Shown here piece by piece: positions 12,431-23,524 of a stretch of 64,000 nucleotides of DNA; the first letter of the stretch is position 1, and every line of letters begins with the position of its first letter. Source of the stretch: Adiantum capillus-veneris (lineage: Eukaryota > Streptophyta > Polypodiopsida > Polypodiales > Pteridaceae); assembly GCA_014529385.2 (NCBI GenBank), contig CM043955.1, positions 145,701,140 to 145,765,139 of the forward strand, written 5' to 3'. The translations under genes were made by a program, and so were the position numbers. The notes under the pieces were generated by a model, which was not told the origin of the DNA, did no database searches, and saw nothing but the letters and a program-made list of their open reading frames with translations.

Positions 12431-15044
12431 ATGCTTAATACTTATATGGTGATTGACTCAAGCTTCTTGGATTCCATCCCTCACCCGTTTGGGATATGGA
12501 GTAGAAGAAGACATTCCTATTCCACTGATTGGTACCCAATGTATGTTTCTTGTTTCAAAGGCATAGAATTCCACAAAAAATTACTTGATTTTGAGAAACA
12601 AGCTATAGTCACCCACTTTATCTCAGTTTTGAACACAGCCTCTATCAATGAATGGCTCTCTTTGCTTATTATGTTTAGGAAAGAGAAGGAAAAGCTTGTA
12701 GAGGCATTTAGTGCCCCTTGGCCAAATTACCCATTATTGATGCACTAGATAGTTCAGATCTTGATTTTTATTTCAATTCTTTACCCACTATTGTGAACAA
12801 ATTTTATTTCATCAATAACCTCCCTGCTACCCCTATAGAAATTAAGCATCCCAAAAGGGTTATTAATCCTCTTCTAGATTTAGACCTTTTTGAAGAAGAA
12901 GAGGAGGAAGCTCTTAACACTAGGTTGGTAACCTAACAGGACATAAAAGTGTCCTTTCAGGGTTTTGAAAAAAACCTCCAAAACCATAGTAGATCCACTC
13001 ATTTTGTAAAATCCTTTCATGAGGTTATAGTTCAAGGCCTACTACACATGGAAAAAATAAGAAACTTGTAAAGTTTCTCATCTTTTGGTCACACCAAGCC
13101 TCCAATGTTGATGGACCAGTGTATTTTCATCAAAACAGTCATTTCTTACGTTTTGTTGCATAAAAATAAGATTAGGGATTTTTGTAGGACTTGATATAAA
13201 TTCCCTAGTTAACTTCAATGGGTTGGTGATCAGAACATATGATTGATTCTCACTCACTATTTTTTGTTTTGCCAAAATAAATAGGTACAAAAAAGTTGAA
13301 TTTTTACGATTTTGCAAACCTATCATCAAAGTTTCTATAGCCACGCTCAATACAAATAATATATGCATGTTTTCTTAGTTCCCTATGGTCCTTTATGTTC
13401 ATAAGGAGCCATGGAGCATGTCAAAAGAATAGTACATCTCTTACCAAGGGGAATCTTGGGGACAAAGATGAAGTGCTAAATACAGCAAACATGAAAAAAC
13501 TGGGTTCAACATTATGAGTTGTAGAATACCATAGAAACTATTCAATATCTAGCCAAATTTTATCCTTATGACTAGATATGGTTACTACCTACAAAATGCA
13601 TGTAGTTGTCACAAGAAACTAACAATATTGAAAAAGCTATACTTGATATACTAGAATGTTTCGTTTTCTTCTATGATTGAAAAAATCAACCATCGTTGTG
13701 TACTATGAAAAATAGGGTATTAGGTGCCCCAAAACTCAAGGAATATTAGCTTTATGTTATATTATGCAACATAGAAAATCAAAAATGCATTTGGATATCA
13801 TGAAATCCACCAAAAAAATCATAGAAGAGCTAAAATTGGCTAAAAAATAGGATTTGACAATTTTTGTAATTTGGTCATAACTTACAACTTTAATATTTAT
13901 TTCTCCCTAGAAGCATTAGGACATGTTGAGGACTACTAAAGATAGTTCTCTAGCATTATAGACCTCACAAACATGAATTCTAGAGTGGTATAGTTACAAA
14001 AAGTTGAAAAAGGGAAAAAACAGGACCCGTTTTTTTACACGGTTTAGGTTGTGAAATGTTGTGCAAGGACAAGGTTAAAGATGGAATTGATATTCCAAAA
14101 AAATGTCGAGTTTTTTTCAGCTCATGAGACAACTTTCTAGATAGATAGCACCTCAAAATCCATTTTGAAACTCTTGACATAATTCAAGGAAAATGGTCAC
14201 TTAACAGGACATAAAAGTGTCCCAAGACATAAAAGTGTCCCATTACCAACCTAGTGTTAACTTTCTATCAGATACAAATAGTATACCCCCAGAAATAGCC
14301 GTTTCTAAACTTTTTTCAAAAGTAATCCCGCTTCTACCACCCATACAAGTTGAATTGGATGTTATTCGACTTGAGCACAAGCTCTGGGATTATGAAATAT
14401 TGAACCACCGTACACCATTTACAATTTCTTTGCTAGGATTGCTTTGCAGCATTTCCATGGATATTGTCAAACAATGTAAAACCCTAGCCCTACATTCCAA
14501 ACATCTCTTGTCACAGGATGTTCTCTACGAGCTTAAGCAGATCAAACTGTCTGATGTGGAGGGTAAACCATGTCCCAGTTCTTCAACTATTTCTCGCACC
14601 AAAGGACTCTCTCTTATGGACATAGCAAAGGACCAGAAATGGTTTCTAAGGAACTGTTGGAACTCTTATAGACCTTTCCTCAAATGCCAATGCAAAAGGG
14701 TCGATCCAAATTCAAGTTGTGCTTCTTCAATCATTTGGTTTGACCAAATTTTGTGGTACATGTTCTAGATTTTACTGAGGTTCTTTCAATTTTCATCACA
14801 ACCATCACAAGTCTATGCATTTATAGTTTGTGTAGCCTCATTTCCAAGGCATGCAGAGATCATTTATTATCATTTTCATGAGCACATGCTAGAAGTAGCC
14901 ACAGGACTAGTCCTATACACACCAGGGACTCCACTTCTCCAAAAGCTACACAATACACCAATATCTAACACAATCAAAAACCTTACTCAAACCTTCAAAA
15001 GGTAAGGAGCAATTGAAGAAGATTACACACACACACCAAGCAGT
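12431..15044 (+). pseudogene. Penelope-associated ORF1, copy 2, interrupted by a TTAA-flanked element
   Basis: First part 12,431-12,917, second part 14,257-14,768 and beyond, split by the 1,339 bp insertion. The first part carries the FHKKLL..FEKQ and NEWLSLL segments and the acidic run. The second carries the conserved core (WNSYRPFLKCQCKRVDPNSS, then CASSIIWFD). A frame change near 12,720 breaks the first part. After the core the frame runs into degraded sequence leading to MASTSKK (15,045), where the RT part starts. Function unknown. Its constant place before the RT suggests a Gag-like or nucleic-acid-binding accessory role, which is inference. Confidence 0.55.
12918..14256. mobile_element. 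1,339 bp non-autonomous DNA element, TIR CACTAGGTTGGTAA, TSD TTAA
   Basis: The insertion is exact. Copy 3 of the PLE reads straight through this site, while copy 2 has TTAA on both sides of the insert (12,914-12,917 and 14,257-14,260). The ends are perfect 14-bp inverted repeats, CACTAGGTTGGTAA. Just inside both ends lies a short palindromic unit, GGACATAAAAGTGTCC, once at the left and twice at the right. No transposase is readable; the longest ORF (13,368-13,078 minus, 96 codons) is unrecognised. A TTAA duplication is typical of piggyBac, but these termini look CACTA-like, so the superfamily is open. Confidence 0.85.
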
Positions 15045-16066
15045 ATGGCGTCTACAAGTAAGAAACCGAGGCAGTTCAGAGGATCTGAAGACTACGGAGA
15101 TACTCCTAAAGCACTTGAATGCTCAATTTCTGAAGACCAGGTACGCTCACTTAGTATAAAAAATAATGGTTTGCTACATTTTGAACACAATGCTAGGACG
15201 CATGGGAGATTTATTCACATTTTTTTTTGTAACAAATTTATGGACATTATCGACCCTAAAGTATTTTTTCAAACGATGATTAACAAAGACTTGTCTAAAA
15301 TGCGTATTTGTGTTGGTTGGAATATACAAAGAACCTTAACCATACTCTTTACAAACCAAATTTGGTTTTTGCTAAAGAGTTTGATGAAACACAACCATGT
15401 GGACGCTTAACTCATCAACGGTTTTCCAAAATTTTTAGTTGACTTTGAACCCTTCGAGAAACATGCAATCACCACAGACCCTAACTTAGCCAGACATAAA
15501 ATATTTCAAGAATTTATGAAGAAGGGACTAAATCACATCTCATTAGTACCTGTTAACCCTATCTCAGTAATAAAAGTACTTGGTAAAGCTTGGAAATCTT
15601 TATGTACCCTTTTTGGATGTGAGGACAGTAAAGCACATCACAATTACATCAAAGTTCACCTTTTCTCAGAAGTTTCCCTTTCATAGACAAAAAAAATTCC
15701 TTGGTATAAAAACACAGACTTGATGAATGAAATTCAATATGTTTTACAATATTTACTTATCCGTGGATTAGATAAATCAGCACAAACTCTAATTTTTATA
15801 TGTAAAAAAGTCAATTGACTAGTAGCATGAAGAAGATTCCCCCGAGTTCCATCTTCTCCCCTCAAATGAAGAAGAGATTTGTCAAGCCATAGGTTCTTAT
15901 ACTCAAGAAATTGGCCTAGAAACACCATTAGAGAACTCTCTCCCATATCTTATGGGAAATTTTAAAATTCACAAAATGGACTTTACATGGATCACTAATG
16001 CACACAATTGTGTATTTACTCCTACTACAACATTACTCACTAAATTACTCAAGGGATTACTACAAG
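15045..16066 (+). pseudogene. Penelope-like RT, copy 2, N-terminal part (split by CACTA)
   Basis: Starts at the ATG of MASTSKKPRQF. It continues through the segment with HNARTHGRF and FFQTMI, and into the N-terminal RT region (the 'THK/RF' Cys motif zone, the 'ITTDP' block near 15,470 and the HKMDF block near 15,970) with several frame breaks. It is cut at 16,066 by the CACTA element and resumes at 22,340. The target triplet AAG is duplicated on the other side. Confidence 0.65.
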
Positions 16067-16499
16067 CACTATAACACCTCGCGCAAAAATCGCTGCAAAT
16101 TCAGACGAGACAAAGCTTCTTTTAAAAGTAAAATGCGTTGGAATAAGCATGATAATAAACGTTGATATCGTAGCGTCGGTATATGAATTAGTAAAAACCG
16201 TCGGAATGCATGCAGTTACTACCGTCGAAATATACGCAGTTATTTGCATAGGAATACACGTAGTTATAAGCGTCGTAAATTTTCTTTAATACCGACGCTT
16301 GTTCGGAGGCCTATACCAAACTCTGTTTTGACGAACAAACCCGTAATTTTTTTTTGGGCAGAGAAGGCTGGGAACTGATGCTGCATGTACTACAGCAGCA
16401 GAAAACAACCCTCTCTACCCAAAGGAAGAGTGCACAAGCAACCGCACTCCACCTACAAGTTGACGCTAAAGAGCAAGTGCATACATATTAGCAAAACTG

Positions 16500-16965
16500 T
16501 AAAAATAACAAAACCACAAAATCAAAAGCTTAATCATGACAACTTCTCAAAAGCATAACCATGATGTCGACTCCCAAACCATAGGCACAATGGAAAAAAG
16601 ATTTTATAGCCATAATTAAAACATGATTTGAAAATTGCAAAACCTTAAATATAACCCACTTCCCATACCATAACCATTACCATGACTTGCTTATCATACC
16701 ATAATAATAACAACCATACCATCATTGCAAAACCATAACCATAACCATAATCTGATTGCCAAACCAAAACCATCACATGATTGCTATACCATCACTGAAA
16801 ACCATAATCATAACTTGATTGCCAAACCCTAACCATACCATAATTTCCATACCATCATTGCAAAACCATAACCATAACTTGATTGCCAGACCATGACCAA
16901 AACCTCTGTGCCATACCATAATTGCAAAAAAGTCATAATCGCAAACGGAATGCAAAACCATAAAC
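16500..16965. repeat. Tandem repeat of 'accataaccataa' type inside the CACTA element
   Basis: Degenerate repeats of ACCATAACCATAA and 'cttgattgccaaacc' with a period of roughly 40-60 bp. They lie between the left terminus and the second ORF. No coding sense is seen; the 71-codon minus-strand ORF here is only translated repeat. Confidence 0.75.
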
Positions 16966-17039
16966 ATAAGAACTGTACATGCAAACAATCACAGCTACAA
17001 AGAAGACTGTATGAAGATGATTGAGTAAGACTGTATCAA

Positions 17040-18150
17040 GAAGACCCTCATGGTAATGCCTCCTAGTTGACATCCTCTCCCTCCTCCTACAAATGGGTCA
17101 AAAGGGCCACAAGTCCATGCTTGTACCCATATTTCTCCTCTCGGCGTGTCAGAAGGCACTTCACGACAACTTCCTACAAAATTATGGTTTAATCTTGAGA
17201 TAAATCTGCAAAACCCATATATAGTTTCAACAATGCAAAGCATACGTATAATACTTACAAATTCATGTCAAAGTGTATCGTAGCCTCCACTCCCAAGATG
17301 TGACGCTCCAACAGACTCCAAACGTGCTATGGCTGCATCTCTCTACTGCTGCTGAAATTTGTCCGGTTTGTCTTGTGCCTCTCATGCAATCCCTGCCCAC
17401 TCCTCTGCATCCAACCATGTCGGCTTTGGACTACCAAAATTGTACCAGTATCTTGCCTCTAAATGATGGTGTGACATTGTGACCTTCGCCACACCCAAAA
17501 TCTAGCCATTCGAGACTGGATCATACCCCTCTGCTGGCCTGTACTCTTTGTGAATGGCCTCCACAATGTAACTCTTTCTTTCATCGTTGAGATTATCCCA
17601 AATCTCCATCATAGAGTGACCAAATTGAATTGTACAAAGCTGTCAAATCCTCTGTTGCATGGCCTTTTTGACCCTATCCGCCACTACAGCTCCATCCCTG
17701 CTCGTGTACACCTTGCTAGGATCATGCTTGTGTGATTCCCCAAGGTGTACATGGTGTGCCAATCGGTGAACTATCTGGTGAAGAGAGTGGGGGGCGCTAT
17801 CTCAATGGTGTGGACGCATCGGTAGAACCACTACTACAACAACCACCGCCTCCAGAACGACTCCTACCTCATCACGAGGATGAACCACCCATCAGTGTAA
17901 TGGGCACACTAGTCCTAGGCGTAGGGGGCACACTCGACTGAGGTGTGAGGCAGATTGATGTAGGGATCACACTAGTCCTAGGTGTAGGGTCAATCGTAAT
18001 AGGTCTAGAGGAACCTGTTGCCCAAGGTTCTGTGCCATCGCGATCTGTCTGGTGTGAACTGTGTCTAAAAGAGACCCATCTGCTCGGGTGACATGCCGGC
18101 CAGAGTGACAGAAAAACTAAAATTGGAGAGTATGGCTCATCGTCATCGGC
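17040..18150 (-). pseudogene. Second CACTA gene, degenerate (possible Ptta/Spm ORF)
   Basis: Downstream of TNP2 on the minus strand. One open part starts MADDDEPYSPI at about 18,150 and runs into a Pro/Ser/Thr-rich stretch with repeated PTPRTSV motifs, down to 17,872. Below it, about 17,735-17,250 gives broken peptide with residues such as DRVKKAM, ARYWYNFGSPKPTWLDAEEW and AIARLES. The latter resembles the plant Ptta/En/Spm transposase domain (Pfam Transposase_24) as I remember it. Stops (many TAG and TGA) interrupt every frame. The assignment as the TNPA-type partner is tentative. Confidence 0.45.
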
Positions 18151-18224
18151 CATGGCTAAAAATACACAAATAACACCCACAAAATACGTTAGTTTACAGA
18201 AGAAATGCTTAATCAACCACATTA

Positions 18225-19505
18225 ATTCTTGTCTACAAGATTTGGAGCTCCTCTATAAGTGGTGCTAGATAGATGTCCATGTTCTTTTCTTTGTACTTTC
18301 CTGGGATGACAAAAACAGATGGCTCTTCTTGATAGCTAGCCATGGTGGAAGATTATAGTTAACCAGACAAATGGGCCACATGCTCCATGATGCACTACGT
18401 AATTCGAATGGGTTTACTGCGTCCATTGCCAGACCAAAGTGGATATATCGAGGCTCATTCCTAAATATAGGCCAACTTTTCTCTAAGTGCTTCTATGCAC
18501 GAAAGTCAGCAGGTACCCACATCACATCATCTGTTGATCTAGTATTTGAGTGCCATGTCATCAAAGCGGCTATAGACTTGCACCTGAACATGCTCTTTAT
18601 TCTTGGAATGATAGGAAAGTGTCGAAGGACCTTTGTAGAGATAAATTTTGCTTGTGTGTCCTCTTTATACCTGTTTGATCCACAGTTGGGACACTATTCC
18701 AAATTTTCATACTCATTGCGAAAAAGTATACAATCATTAGGACATGCATGTACTTTGTGATAATCCAGGCCCAAATTAGTAAGAAGATTTTTTAGCAGCT
18801 GGATGGGTAGGGACATGTGATTCCCTTCTGGCAAGATTTTCTCGTTGAGAAACTTGTCATTACATGAACATGTCAGTCCCTTGATCAAATTATTGAACTG
18901 TAGCTTGCACTTGATCATGCTTAGGATACAATGTATTTACCTGAAAATATCTATGATGGGATGTGTCAGACCACCAATAGACAGATTACAAATTAAGAAT
19001 TGCCAGAGTGGTACGAAGAACTTAGGTTTTCGCACCATTGTAAAGCGGCATGCGTGCAAGAGTTTGCATCATCTTGCCCTCTTTATCATTGCTATCATGC
19101 CGTCGATATGGACGGGATGACTGAGGTTGGTTGGTAGTATTGACTTGAATGATGTCGTATTCTATGTTTTCAATGATGGGATCCATGTCAAAGAATGCGT
19201 TTAACATCTGCTCCATCTCTACTTCTTGAAATGCCACATCAGGTATTGGTTGGGAGGACTCAATCAATGGATGTTCATTTGAAAATCGTCTTCTCTGGGA
19301 TGAAGTTGGAGAAATATCTATTTGCAGCATTTGATCTATTGTCTCCGGACCATGAGATCGATAATGCAAGTCTTCTAGTTGCTCTATCGGAAAGAGACTG
19401 TGATTGCGGATGTGCTAGTCGTAGATTTTTCGTTTTCAAAAGATCTGATGCTTGCAATGCGCACAAGGACATGCCATCCTATCATCCATACTTTATCTAC
19501 CAATG
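18225..19505 (-). pseudogene. TNP2-type En/Spm transposase, degenerate
   Basis: The hallmark is at 18,790-18,650 on the minus strand: LGLDYHKVHACPNDCILFRN, then EYENLE, a stop and CPNCGS..RYK, the zinc-ribbon-like HACPNDC...CP.C segment of TNP2. It continues with FPIIPRIKSMF, TWHSN, VPADFRA, LAMDAVNPFELR, SMWPI and NYNLPPW in the expected order down to about 18,330. The N-terminal part (about 19,505-19,030) resembles a transposase-associated domain (DRMACPCA) and has an acidic linker. TAG/TAA stops and frameshifts make it a pseudogene. The C-terminal half of the usual protein is missing. Confidence 0.85.
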
Positions 19506-19669
19506 ATGCAACAAATAATTAAAACACTCTAGTTATTATAACCACACACTACTAACTACATGACAATACATGACAACTTCACATTCTCTAGCCAGGCCCG
19601 ATCCCCATACACCTCGGTCTAGAGGTGCACGCAGATTACGAATAATCTCATCTTTATTGGTCAATGACT

Positions 19670-21490
19670 ATATATTAAGGTTTTTTAAGTCTGTGTGTGT
19701 TTTTGAAGTTCGATTGTGTTATTTTACCTCGTTTATCAATTTTTGTTTGCATTTTGAAGTACACAAGACATTTTTAAAGTCTGTTTGCATTTTTTCAACT
19801 ATTTGTCGCTACCTCTAACAACCTCACATTCTGTAGCCAAACCTGATTTTTGCACACCTCGGTCTAGAGGTGCACGAATATTAGGACCACAGGGTCAATG
19901 ACTATATATTAGTGTTTTTGAAGTCTGTGTGCGTTTTTGAAGTCCAATTGCTTTTGAAACTAATAACCTAAACCTGACCTATAACCTATAACCTAACCTA
20001 ACCTAAACTATAACCTATAATCTAATCTAACCTAAGCTATAACCTCACCTATAACATAACCTAACCGAGCATTTTTTGAAGTGCACGAGTTATTTTTGAA
20101 ATCCGTTTGTGGTTTTTCTACTATTTGCCGCTAGCTCTAACCTAACCTATAATCTAACCTAACCTATAACCTAAACCTAATCTAACCTAACATAACCTAT
20201 AACCTAAACCTAACCTATAACCTAACCACCATGAAGTCTGTTTGCGTTTTTTGAAGTACATGAGTCACCTTCGAAGTCTGTTTGCATTTTTTCTACTATT
20301 AATTTGCCGCTAGCTCTAATCTAACCTAGCCTATAACCTAAACCTAACCTAATCTAAACCTAACATATAACCTAATCTAATCAAAGTCTGTTTGCGTTTT
20401 TTGAAGTACACGAGTCATCTTCGAAGTCCGTTTGCGTTTTTTCTACTATTAATTTTCCGCTAGCTCTAACCTAACCTAACCTATAACCTAAACCCAATCT
20501 AACATAACCTATAACCTAACCTAACCTATAACCTATAACATAACCTATTATCTAAACCTAATTTATAACCTAAACTAATCGAAGTCCGTTAGCATTTTTT
20601 GAAGTACACGAGTCATCTTTGAAGTCCGTTTGCGTTTTTTCTACTATTAATTTTTTGCTAGCTCTAACCTAACCTATAATCTAACCTAACCTATAACCTA
20701 AACCTAACCTATAACTTAATCCAACATAACCTATACCGTAACCTAACCTATAACCTATAACCTAACCTTTAACGTAACCTATAATCTAAACCTAACCTAT
20801 AACCTAAACCTAAGCTATAACCTAACCTAATCGAAGTCCGTTTGCGTTTTTTGAAGTACAAGAGTCATTTTCAATGTTCGTTTGCTATAACCTAACCTAT
20901 AACCGACACAATCTTGCATGGTGAATAGTGTATATTCTAATCCAACCATTGTTGTCAAGGTGTTATCTGAAATAGATCTTCCTTTGATGAAACCTTGTCG
21001 GTGAGGAGTGATACCCTTATCCAGAGTGGGAGAGAGTCTTAGGGTAATTGATTTGTCAATAATTTTGTAAGCTACTGACATCATGGTTATGGGCCGCCAA
21101 TGTTTCAGTTGGGAGCATCAAATTTTTTTTTTAACCAAACCTATAACCTAGTTAACTTAACCTATAACCTAGCCTAACTTTTTACGTATAGCCTATAACC
21201 TAACCTAATTAACCTAAACTATAACGTAACATGTCGCATAAACCTGACCTATAACCTAACCTATCATGTAACCTATAATTTAACCTAACCTAGAACCTAA
21301 CCTATAAGCTAATCTAACCTAACCTAATCTAACCTAGCCTATAACCTAACCTATAACCTAACCTAACCTAACCTATAAGCTAACCTAACATATAACCCAA
21401 CCTAACCTATAACCTAAACCTAATCTAACCTAACCTAGCTTAACGTATAACCTAACCTATAACCTAACCGAAACCTATAACCTAAACCTC
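19670..21490. repeat. Telomere-like CCTAA/CCTATAA satellite with interspersed 35-bp box
   Basis: Long runs mixing CCTAA, CCTAAA and CCTATAA units, resembling but not equal to the plant telomere unit CCCTAAA. Every 150-250 bp they are interrupted by a conserved box starting GAAGTCCGTTTGCGTTTTTT, often followed by 'ctactattaatttgccgctagctc' (boxes begin near 20,233, 20,383, 20,580 and 20,831). It is wholly inside the CACTA element, between its right end and the transposase start, so it is not a chromosome end. Confidence 0.85.
20905..21113 (-). pseudogene. LINE (non-LTR) reverse transcriptase fragment
   Basis: About 68 codons on the minus strand, starting with a HWRPITMMSVAYKIIDK segment and continuing through RLSPTLDKGITPHRQGFIKG and RSISDN. 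This is the N-terminal RT block of L1-like LINEs (RPI...YKI..K....RL...L...I...Q.GF..GR.I.DN). It has no upstream endonuclease and no downstream catalytic YADD. Repeat units flank it on both sides. It looks like a captured piece. Confidence 0.75.
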
Positions 21491-21519
21491 ATCAATCGCA
21501 TGATGATGAGATGGTAGCA

Positions 21520-21720
21520 TAACTTCAAAACAAAATTTCTTCAAAACATAATTTCAAAATAAAAAATTTCCATAGCATAATTTTGAAACAAATTTTCCTC
21601 AAAGCATAATTTCAAAACAAAAATTTTCCATAGCATAATTTTAAATCAAAATTATTCCAAACCAAAATTTCAAAACAATTTTTTTCCAAAGCATAATTTC
21701 TAAATAAAATTGCATAAAAA
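21520..21720. repeat. Short tandem repeat 'catagcataattt(t/c)aaaacaaaattt'
   Basis: About six degenerate units of roughly 30 bp in the right subterminal part of the CACTA element. No coding potential is seen. A short (AC)n run follows at about 21,884-21,906. Confidence 0.75.
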
Positions 21721-22339
21721 TTTAAAGCATTGAAAGCCTAATGAGTGAAAATTTTATCTTGTCAATATACAATATAATTTTAAATTAATTAAATATGCAT
21801 AAAACTTTCAAGCACTCACATGCGACCTATTTGAGCAAGGAAGGGTCTTGTAAACGTCTTTAAACCTGCAAAAATATGTGCACACACACACACACACAAA
21901 CACACACTATGTTAAACCATAAACCCTAAACCTACAAGAAAACTTGAAAAGAATCTCACCTTGATGCTAGGGAGTAGTCCACAAGCAAGATTCTCACCTC
22001 CGACAAGTTGTTGGGCACTAGATATGCAGTAGGTGAGGAGGACGAGAGCAAGAGAAGAGGCACAAAAATTAGAGAAATGCATAGGAAAGACCCGTGGGCT
22101 CGTTTTTTTGCAGGGTACGTCGGTACAGGTGCCGATGCAGGCATTGAAAGATACATTGGATTAAGCAACGGAAATCACATCTATATAGGCGTTGGAATAT
22201 CCATCGATACATGCACCAGAGATTTAAAAATGAAATTTTTTTAAACGTTGATCTCCCTCCATACTTACCTACACCTATACCGACGCCCACGAATGACGCC
22301 GGTAATTTGGCACCGGAATTTAAGTGACCTCTTGCAGTG

Positions 22340-23300
22340 AAGGATTTATTGAATACACCGAAATAATACATAAAAAGCTACACACTTTTTTGGGACACAA
22401 ACCAATGGATATTGGATGATCAATGATCAATATGATTTTTCGATTAATCTACCAAAACAAATCACAAACACTCATTCGTTTGAAATAACATCTTGTTATG
22501 AGGCTATTCCCCATAAAGACACACATGGCTTACTTGAGATACTTTCCAACATCGTTAAGATCATTAAAACTATGAGATATCATGGTTTTAAAAAATACCG
22601 CAAGCAGATTGTGCTTACAAAAAACAAAAGCGAGGGGGTTTGGACATTTGAGTATTCACACAATATTAATGAAGTATACCAATGGGATATAATTGTTCTC
22701 CATTATGGTGTAATTTGTACTTGGCATGGTTTGAAATTGAATACATCGAAAAGATATCTCGTCTTAAACGATATGATATAATGAAATCCTTTTTATATTC
22801 ATGGAGATATATGGATGACTACTATTTGCCAATAATCCCTTTATTTCACAATGTCTTGACCACCAAAAACCCTTGTCCCATGATAACCCCTTTACAATTT
22901 ATCCATTAGATATTATTGGGATCAAAGCCACACACAAGAGAAACCAAGTCACATATTTGAATACATATATCCAATTATGTGAACCATTAGAAGGGGAGTA
23001 TGTTACATACACCGCCTTGAAAAAAGACAAACTACCATGTCCCAATGTTTCATTTATTCATGCGTCCACTAATCCACCAAGAAAAATGGCATATAATAAC
23101 AAGTACTTCCCATATTATACAATGCATCCCAAGAATCATATGTTGTTACAGACTTAAATAAACTCGTTGCTATGTTTGTAGAGAATGGTTTCACAAAGGA
23201 GCGTATTGCTACATGTATTACCAAATTCATTAAAGAAAACAAATTTCCTGGCATTAGATTTAGAATCAATACCTTAAAACATAGAGCTGGTAGGGGATAG
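22340..23300 (+). pseudogene. Penelope-like RT, copy 2, C-terminal part
   Basis: Resumes at the duplicated AAG. It carries motif A (EITSCYEAIPH near 22,485; DITSCYEAIPH in copy 4), then MGYNCSPLWCNLYLAWFEIE (22,682-22,740) and the YMDD box (22,810). The C-terminal block follows: YPLDIIGIKAT, TYLNTYIQL, and the end at TLKHRAGRG with a stop near 23,300. A deletion of about 60 bases removes the FLDNCF...EKG segment before motif B. No GIY-YIG endonuclease or other domain follows before the stop. Confidence 0.7.
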
Positions 23301-23354
23301 GTCCACTTGGTGGTCTATCCTATGCCAAGTGTACCTTTCCACAGGTATGGGGAG

Positions 23355-23484
23355 GACAACACACACACACACACACACACACATTATATATGACATACAT
23401 ACCACATTCTATCTCTCTCTGCTATCTCGCACACACACGCATGCACACACACACACAAACACGCATGCACACAAACACACACAA

Positions 23485-23515
<31 letters not shown>

Positions 23516-23524
23516 TACAATATA
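23355..23524. repeat. (AC)n microsatellite following the PLE RT end
   Basis: Pure and impure AC blocks (23,361-23,382 and 23,430-23,517), the same position relative to the RT stop as the TG repeat at 6.25-6.45 kb in copy A. Confidence 0.9.

Larger units (their letters stand above)
16067..22339 (-). mobile_element. En/Spm (CACTA) DNA transposon, 6,273 bp, inserted in the PLE RT
   Basis: Left end CACTATAACACC at 16,067; right end, read inward on the minus strand, CACTGCAAGAGG at 22,339. AAG flanks both sides (16,064-16,066 and 22,340-22,342), and the uninterrupted PLE copy 4 reads ...tactacaag|gatttattg..., so both the boundaries and the 3-bp duplication are shown by the sequence. The terminal match beyond CACT is weak. 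Subterminal regions hold short repeats around 'cgtcggaat' and 'gcgttg'. It contains a degenerate TNP2 transposase and a second ORF on the minus strand, plus large tandem-repeat blocks. Confidence 0.9.

Noticed and set aside
19670..21490. A chromosome end or interstitial telomere
   Set aside because: The repeats are degenerate, mixed with CCTATAA and a 35-bp box, and enclosed by CACTA termini with a target duplication.
23158..23524. A GIY-YIG endonuclease domain after the Penelope-like RT
   Set aside because: The RT frame stops right after TLKHR..GR, followed by microsatellite and non-coding tail in both copies that keep this end. No GIY/YIG-type motif was seen in any frame.
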